Positions 59,309 to 64,000 of a stretch of 64,000 nt of DNA are shown piece after piece; the stretch's first letter is position 1, and each line of letters opens with the position of its first letter. This stretch comes from Prevotella sp. E9-3. Its GTDB lineage: Bacteria > Bacteroidota > Bacteroidia > Bacteroidales > Bacteroidaceae. The notes below the pieces were generated by a model. The model saw only the letters and a list, made by a program, of their open reading frames with translations, did not search any database and was not told the DNA's origin. Location of the stretch: positions 1,488,001 to 1,552,000 of the forward strand of contig NZ_CP091786.1 of NCBI RefSeq assembly GCF_022024015.1. The letters run 5' to 3'. The translations under genes were made by a program, and so were the position numbers.

Positions 59309-59776
59309 TCAGTATTCTGTTTTATCCTCTTTCTCCTGCCACATACGGAAAGCTTCTATGGCTTCCTCGCGTAAGAGAATCTCACTCGGTTTCTGTCTGT
59401 CCTGCGGTTTGAGGGGCAGTTCTTCGTAAATGAAATCATCGGCAAAGCCTATGTCGGCTGCATCCTTACGGTCGTTGGCATAATAGATTTTATCGAGTTT
59501 GGCCCAATAAATGGCTCCCAAGCACATTGGACAAGGTTCGCACGAAGTGAATATCTCACAACCGGAGAGATCAAAAGTATTCAGTTTTTTGCAAGCTTTT
59601 CGTATAGTAGCCACCTCAGCATGGGCTGTCGGGTCGTTATCAATAGTAACACAGTTGGAACCTTCAGCAATGATTTCGCCATTCTTGGCAATCACTGCTC
59701 CGAAAGGACCTCCTCCATGACGCACACTGTCCTTAGACAGTTCAATGGCACGTCGCATTAATTCTTTGTTTGTCAT
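59309..59776 (-). CDS. guaD: Guanine deaminase (cytidine-deaminase fold)
   Basis: A 155-residue zinc nucleobase deaminase. Zinc site: TAHAEVATIR (His and catalytic Glu) and SCEPCPMCLGAIYWA (two Cys). Length and the ADDFIYEEL tail fit the Bacillus-type guanine deaminase converting guanine to xanthine. tRNA adenosine deaminase TadA is related, but its tail differs. Its start overlaps the HD gene stop by 3 bp. Confidence 0.88.
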   Translation of the reverse strand: MTNKELMRRAIELSKDSVRHGGGPFGAVIAKNGEIIAEGSNCVTIDNDPTAHAEVATIRKACKKLNTFDLSGCEIFTSCEPCPMCLGAIYWAKLDKIYYANDRKDAADIGFADDFIYEELPLKPQDRQKPSEILLREEAIEAFRMWQEKEDKTEY

Positions 59777-60408
59777 AGTGTTTCTTCTTTATAGTAGATT
59801 TCAAATTGTTCCTTCAATTTTGGGGTGTCGGCAATAATGTTGCGCAACAGTTGAAGGTTCTTTTCATTTTGAGAACCGGGAATCCATAAGCGTATATAGC
59901 CGTTGACAGAATATTTCTGGTCCATGTGTTCCTTGAAACGCTGCCATTGCTGTTCTTGGGTGAGTTCAGGATAGTTGGATAAACCGAACTGAACGGTACG
60001 GCGAAGTACAACCTCGGGTGATAGATCTCGGTCTGCCTCGGCAACAATCTTTCCATATATACTGCGTGGAGCATGCGAGGCAGAAGCACGATGATCCTCG
60101 ATAGCTTCCTTCATCACCTTTAGCTGGTCGGCACTGAACCATCGTTTCAGGCGGGCATCGGCCATGAGAATCTTTCCACCTGTGATATGGTGAATGGCGC
60201 GTGGTCCCGACAATCCTAAATCGTGATAGGCTGCAATGGCGTAAGCCATGTTAATATCAGCGCCTGTGGATTTGACTAGGTCGAGCGAACGGCGAATAAC
60301 ACGGGTCACGTGTTCCATATTGTGGGCTTTGTCGAATTGGGCATATTGAGGGAGAATCTGCGTCTCGACAAACTCTACCAAATCCAGACTGGGGGTATTT
60401 TTGAGCAT
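59773..60408 (-). CDS. HD-domain phosphohydrolase-like protein
   Basis: A 211-residue protein with the HD metal site HNMEHVTRVIRR and AAYHDLGL; later His/Asp pairs lie in EDHRAS and EADRDLSPE. Likely a nucleotide or phosphate hydrolase. Start placed at MLKNTPSL (60408) because the divergent promoter at 60433-60464 is inside the longer frame. Coupled to guaD by an overlapping stop/start. Confidence 0.85.
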   Translation of the reverse strand: MLKNTPSLDLVEFVETQILPQYAQFDKAHNMEHVTRVIRRSLDLVKSTGADINMAYAIAAYHDLGLSGPRAIHHITGGKILMADARLKRWFSADQLKVMKEAIEDHRASASHAPRSIYGKIVAEADRDLSPEVVLRRTVQFGLSNYPELTQEQQWQRFKEHMDQKYSVNGYIRLWIPGSQNEKNLQLLRNIIADTPKLKEQFEIYYKEETL

Positions 60409-60428
60409 ATTATTTTTCAGAGTAGATT

Positions 60429-60464
60429 TTTGCAAATATACGAAGAATTATCTACTTTTGCAAA
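60429..60464. promoter_or_regulatory. Two interleaved divergent promoters (HD gene and menA)
   Basis: Plus: TTTG 60429-60432, 20 bp, TACTTTTG 60453-60460. Minus: TTTG 60464-60461, 20 bp, TATATTTG 60440-60433. The -33 box of each promoter abuts the -7 box of the other on both sides, giving a near-symmetric 36-bp site for two polymerases. Confidence 0.75.
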
Positions 60465-60487
60465 CGATTTTATGAAAATTGAATAAA

Positions 60488-61399
60488 ATGGACAATAAAA
60501 CAATAGAGAAGAACTCTATAAAAGCCTGGATACTGGCTGCTCGCCCCAAAACATTGACAGGGGCGGCAGTGCCTGTAATGATAGGATTGGCATTGGCTTT
60601 TGCTGATTCACAACAAGATGGAAACAAGCCTTTTAGTTGGATCGCTGCCACTCTGTGTATGCTCTTTGCCTTTATCATGCAGATTGATGCCAACTTCGTA
60701 AACGATTTGTTTGATTTTACGAAGGGTACTGACGATCGTGAAACCCGCTTGGGCCCTGAACGTGCATGTGCACAGGGGTGGGTGAGTGTTGATGCCATGA
60801 AACATGCCATTGCCATTACCACAGTGTTGGCTTGTATTGTTGGCCTGCCACTAGTGCTCTATGGTGGAATGGAGATGATTCTTGTTGGTTTCTTCTGCGT
60901 GCTGTTCTGTTTCCTTTATACCACTCATCTGTCGTATATGGGATTGGGCGATTTGCTTGTACTGGTATTCTTTGGAGTTGTTCCCGTGACGGTGACTTAC
61001 TATCTGCAGATGCACAACATTACAGCTGAAGTAGTAGTGGCATCAATAGCTTGTGGTGTTGTGATTGATGCACTGCTATTGGTAAACAACTTCCGTGATC
61101 GTGATACCGATCGTGTGGCTGGAAAAAATACACTCGTAGTACATATTGGTGCCGAAGCTACTTTGGGCGTTTATCTTGGCGTGGGTATTGGTGCCACATT
61201 GCTCGGACTCCTATTCTGGATGAATGGTCATTTGTTGGCTTTTGTCCTTCCTTTTGTATATCTTGCACTACATTTCTTTACTTATTTGAAAATGAAGAAG
61301 ATATGGCAAGGAAAAGCCTTGAACGAATGTCTTGGAGAGACTGCTCGCAACATCTTTGTCTATGGACTGACAGTAGCCTTGGGTGTACTACTATCATAG
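60488..61399 (+). CDS. menA: 1,4-dihydroxy-2-naphthoate polyprenyltransferase
   Basis: A 303-residue membrane prenyltransferase of the UbiA superfamily that attaches the polyprenyl tail in menaquinone synthesis. First Asp motif NFVNDLFDFTKGTDDRETRLGP, second NNFRDRDTDRVAGKNTLVV. About eight helices. The start is ATG 60488; an upstream TTG is less likely. Transcribed from the interleaved promoter. Confidence 0.92.
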   Translation: MDNKTIEKNSIKAWILAARPKTLTGAAVPVMIGLALAFADSQQDGNKPFSWIAATLCMLFAFIMQIDANFVNDLFDFTKGTDDRETRLGPERACAQGWVSVDAMKHAIAITTVLACIVGLPLVLYGGMEMILVGFFCVLFCFLYTTHLSYMGLGDLLVLVFFGVVPVTVTYYLQMHNITAEVVVASIACGVVIDALLLVNNFRDRDTDRVAGKNTLVVHIGAEATLGVYLGVGIGATLLGLLFWMNGHLLAFVLPFVYLALHFFTYLKMKKIWQGKALNECLGETARNIFVYGLTVALGVLLS

Positions 61400-61416
61400 T
61401 AGGCAGCACACTTTTT

Positions 61417-61929
61417 CTATTTTGTTACAGCCTTACCGTTTTCTTTCCATTTCTTCAGTTCGAACGAGGCTGCCACATAAGCTCGTTGCCAGTCGGTGTC
61501 GAGTGAAAAACGAGTCATGGAATCACCATTTGAATAGTAGGTCATCACGAGGTCTTTATCGGCATCGTTGAACAACGGATTAGAATAGCTGGCATCCATG
61601 AAAATCTTCACCACCTCAATCATATATACTTTTGGCTCATTGCGCAACTGAAGAATGTTTGAAGTATAGAGATTCATGAAATTGTTCAGGGCCAAGGCTT
61701 GCTTGTCAAGGAAGCTAACCGTAGAGTCGGGCATCTGTTCACGCATCTTGATGAGTAAATAGTCAAGAGCATCTACCTTAAACTGGTTGAAATCTCTAAG
61801 TACGGAAGCTGTGTTGGGGTTTTCTACAGTTTCCTTAGCCTTAGTGTGAATGGTGTTATACACTTCCTGGGCATTAAGACTCAAACTTGCTATACATGAA
61901 AAGATAATACTAATGATAAGTGCTTTCAT
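61417..61929 (-). CDS. Secreted protein of unknown function
   Basis: A 170-residue protein with a signal peptide (MKALIISIIFSCIASLSLNAQ) and a helical mature part (AKETVENPNTASVLRDFNQFKVDALDYLL). No family recognised. It converges with menA and lies 51 bp downstream of the ABC ATPase. Confidence 0.72.
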   Translation of the reverse strand: MKALIISIIFSCIASLSLNAQEVYNTIHTKAKETVENPNTASVLRDFNQFKVDALDYLLIKMREQMPDSTVSFLDKQALALNNFMNLYTSNILQLRNEPKVYMIEVVKIFMDASYSNPLFNDADKDLVMTYYSNGDSMTRFSLDTDWQRAYVAASFELKKWKENGKAVTK

Positions 61930-61980
61930 ATTCTGCTTCTTTATTTGTTTTTATCCGTTCTATATAATTATAATAAGGTG

Positions 61981-63279
61981 TCAGTGACGTTGTAACAATA
62001 GCCGTTTGTTGACACAGGATGGAAGTTCTTCTTCGTAGTGACTCACCATGATGAGTGTATTCTCGGAATTGTTACAATATAGCTCGATGATATTACGAAC
62101 TCTCTCGCGATGATTGTCGTCAAGGCCATGAAGAGGCTCATCAAGAATAAGTAACTCTGGCGTCTTGACAAAAGCACGGGCCACCAAAGCCAATCGTTGC
62201 TCCCCACTTGAAAGCGTGACGAACGACCGTTGAGCCAAATGGTCAATACCGAATATTTTCATCCATTGCAAACAACGTTCTTTTTCGCTTTCGTTGGGAC
62301 GTACATAGAGACCGACAGTATCTTTCAGTCCGCTTGCCACCACATTGATAGTCGGCATATTGCGCTGATAGGAACGGTGCATCTCAGGAGACACATAACC
62401 TATGCGCTGTTTGATTTCCCAGATACTCTCCCCACTGCCACGAGGATGACCGAAAAGGGCAATATCGCAGGCATAGCTTTGAGGATTGTCGGCACAAACG
62501 AGCGAGAGAAGAGTGGATTTGCCACTTCCGTTCTGTCCTGATACCGCCCAATGTTCGCCTTTCTTTACACACCAATCAAGATCTTTCAGGATGGTACGCT
62601 CGCCATAACGAATACTCACTTTATGCATGTCAATGACGGTGGAGCTGGATGACGATACTTTTAAAGAAGGTGGAAAGCATACTGGCGGTACAAATGAATC
62701 CTTTGTAATACCTGACCCTTCTGATTCAATATTCAGCACCTTTGTTGCATAGTTGGGAATGTCGCTTCGGCGTGATACCACAAGATAGAGATGAATATTC
62801 TGACTCTCGGCAAGCTGAGGCAGCAAATCGTTAAGTTGTTCTCTAGCCTGTGCGTCCAGACCGATAAAAGGATTATCGAGAATCAGCGTTTTCGGATTGG
62901 CTAAAAGGGTTTTGATGAGCTGGAACTTTCGCAGTTCGCCACTGGAGAGTAAAATGACGTACTTGTCGAGTAGTGGCTGGAGATTGAAAACCTGACATAA
63001 ATGATCGAGAAGCTGTTGACGCTCTGGAGTATCATCCCCCGTGAGCGCATAGGCCCGCATCAACTGACTGCCTACGGTTGGCGTTTCCTCGTCAATGTCG
63101 TGCTGGTTCCAACGCAGTTGCAGATAATAGGCGCGGTCTGTAGCAGCTCCATACGCATCGCTGAAAGCCAGATAGCGTACGCTGTCACTGGCCAACTGTC
63201 TGCGCAACCGCTCCACATACTGTGTCTTGCCGCTGGCGTTAGGACCAAAGATAACGGTTATTTCTGCTTGTTGTTCCAT
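61981..63279 (-). CDS. Tandem ABC ATPase (ModF-like)
   Basis: A 432-residue protein with two ABC domains and no membrane part. First: Walker [10 protein letters not shown], signature LSSGELRKF, Walker [12 protein letters not shown] with Asn in place of the catalytic Glu. Second: Walker [12 protein letters not shown], signature [10 protein letters not shown], intact [12 protein letters not shown]. This paired layout resembles ModF (PhrA). One degenerate and one full site is common in such pairs. It overlaps ruvC by 22 bp. Start at MEQQAEITV. Confidence 0.85.
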   Translation of the reverse strand: MEQQAEITVIFGPNASGKTQYVERLRRQLASDSVRYLAFSDAYGAATDRAYYLQLRWNQHDIDEETPTVGSQLMRAYALTGDDTPERQQLLDHLCQVFNLQPLLDKYVILLSSGELRKFQLIKTLLANPKTLILDNPFIGLDAQAREQLNDLLPQLAESQNIHLYLVVSRRSDIPNYATKVLNIESEGSGITKDSFVPPVCFPPSLKVSSSSSTVIDMHKVSIRYGERTILKDLDWCVKKGEHWAVSGQNGSGKSTLLSLVCADNPQSYACDIALFGHPRGSGESIWEIKQRIGYVSPEMHRSYQRNMPTINVVASGLKDTVGLYVRPNESEKERCLQWMKIFGIDHLAQRSFVTLSSGEQRLALVARAFVKTPELLILDEPLHGLDDNHRERVRNIIELYCNNSENTLIMVSHYEEELPSCVNKRLLLQRH

Positions 63280-63842
63280 ACTTTTTCCTGATTCTTGTTG
63301 ACAAAGTCTTTCCAACCTTTATAATGAGTGGCACCCGTCTCAGGGCGTCCCATCTGCAGATAGTGACAATAGGCAGCAGCAAGTGCATCTGTAGCATCCA
63401 TGAACTTACCCATTTCATCGTCCTGAATCTTTAGCAGCCGTTGAAGCATGCCGGCTACCTGTTCTTTCGATGCGGAGCCATTGCCAGTAAGGGCCATCTT
63501 GATTTTCATAGGGGCATATTCATGAATAGGCACACTATGGCGGATAGCTGCGGCAATAGCTACTCCCTGAGCTCTTCCCAATTTCAACATCGACTGTACA
63601 TTCTTACCGAAGAAAGGCGCCTCGATAGCCAGTTCGTCGGGAAGAAAAGAATCAATGATACCTGTTACACGCTCATAGATATGGCCCAGTTTCAGATAGG
63701 CATCGCCGAACTTTCGCAGATCGATGACGCCCATGGTCACCATCTGTGCCTTGTTGTCAACAACGCGCAGAACACCATAGCCCATGATATTGGTACCAGG
63801 GTCGATACCTAAAATTATCTTTTCGCCTTTTACTTTCATCAT
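63258..63842 (-). CDS. ruvC: Holliday junction resolvase RuvC
   Basis: A 194-residue endonuclease resolving Holliday junctions with RuvAB. Acidic active site: [15 protein letters not shown] (Asp), [11 protein letters not shown] (Glu) and [14 protein letters not shown] (Asp). Length normal. Preceded by the probable cardiolipin synthase gene (21 bp) and followed by the ABC ATPase gene. Confidence 0.95.
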   Translation of the reverse strand: MMKVKGEKIILGIDPGTNIMGYGVLRVVDNKAQMVTMGVIDLRKFGDAYLKLGHIYERVTGIIDSFLPDELAIEAPFFGKNVQSMLKLGRAQGVAIAAAIRHSVPIHEYAPMKIKMALTGNGSASKEQVAGMLQRLLKIQDDEMGKFMDATDALAAAYCHYLQMGRPETGATHYKGWKDFVNKNQEKVWNNKQK

Positions 63843-63863
63843 TTTTACTGTAAAATCTCTTCA

Positions 63864-64000
63864 CTAAAGGAATGGTACAAGCAGATGGGCAAACCATCCG
63901 CGGAACCGTTGCCAGGGAGTACGGAATTTTTTCCAGTATTCCGGGGTGAGACGGATACTTTCCTCTTTGTCGTGACTGAACATGAGGTCGAGTTCATGAG
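63864..64000 (-). CDS. Probable cardiolipin synthase, C-terminal fragment (partial)
   Basis: The minus-strand frame from the right edge ends at TAG (63864-63866). The last 44 residues include EESIRLTPEYWKKFRTPWQR and end FAHLLVPFL. The pattern (I-L-T-x-E-x-W, WQRF, amphipathic end LLxPxL) is that of phospholipase-D-type cardiolipin synthases. The catalytic HKD motifs lie outside the window, so this is tentative. Confidence 0.5.
   Translation of the reverse strand, partial: HELDLMFSHDKEESIRLTPEYWKKFRTPWQRFRGWFAHLLVPFL

Overview
The window looks like a chromosomal segment of a member of Bacteroidales, most likely Prevotellaceae. Four things point there: almost every promoter I can place has the Bacteroidota form (TTTG, a 19-20 bp spacer, then TAnnTTTG); most genes lack Shine-Dalgarno sequences; many proteins belong to Bacteroidota-typical families (DUF5103, DUF5687, DUF6057-like, serine palmitoyltransferase, paired methylmalonyl-CoA mutase subunits, a propeller/Y_Y_Y/AraC membrane regulator); and the tRNA genes do not encode CCA. 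The genus is inference. I see no prophage, insertion sequence, CRISPR array or rRNA operon; most of the window is core housekeeping DNA.

Layout. 1-594: tail of an unknown gene, then copy 1 of a 404-bp intergenic repeat. 595-5102: Rid-like protein, short DnaJ/CbpA-like protein, kdsB (LPS Kdo activation), a MORN-repeat protein, a YhcH-family protein. 5151-8365: glgB with a membrane protein. 8472-10424: trmD with a patatin-like lipase, tRNA-Cys, a small Cys-rich membrane protein. 10470-12845: a lipid kinase divergent from serine palmitoyltransferase (sphingolipid synthesis). 12901-16804: tRNA-Pro, a membrane-tethered AraC-type regulator, DUF5103. 15560-20071 (minus): a run of exonuclease, RlmI-like methylase, TilS and DUF5103. 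20218-24887: ftsK, lolA-like, DUF5687. 24990-30996 (minus): DMP19-like, smpB, metH, a HAD phosphatase and a glycoside-hydrolase-like lipoprotein, with one good promoter in front.

31080-33577: the most unusual non-coding part. It holds a perfect 72-bp inverted repeat, ilvC with a long leader, repeat copy 2 in opposite orientation, and a candidate 6S-like RNA. 33578-40897: radA, then a plus-strand run of an orphan periplasmic-binding lipoprotein, a TPR protein, DUF1015, a YigZ/IMPACT protein and an acyl-ACP thioesterase. 40944-47769 (minus): outer-membrane porin, imelysin lipoprotein, di-heme DUF1111 lipoprotein and a fused cytochrome c biogenesis protein. This reads as one envelope iron/heme system whose heme-attachment enzyme is in the same operon, and it is my best candidate for a little-described system. 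47980-55291: LacZ-type beta-galactosidase, then mutA/mutB (succinate-propionate branch, B12-dependent like metH). 55390-64000: a 22-bp tandem repeat, SIMPL protein, MFS transporter, RluA-type pseudouridine synthase, a 49-residue membrane protein, guanine deaminase with an HD protein, menA (menaquinone), a secreted unknown, a two-domain ABC ATPase, ruvC, and the tail of a probable cardiolipin synthase.

All assignments come from reading the sequence; no database search was run.
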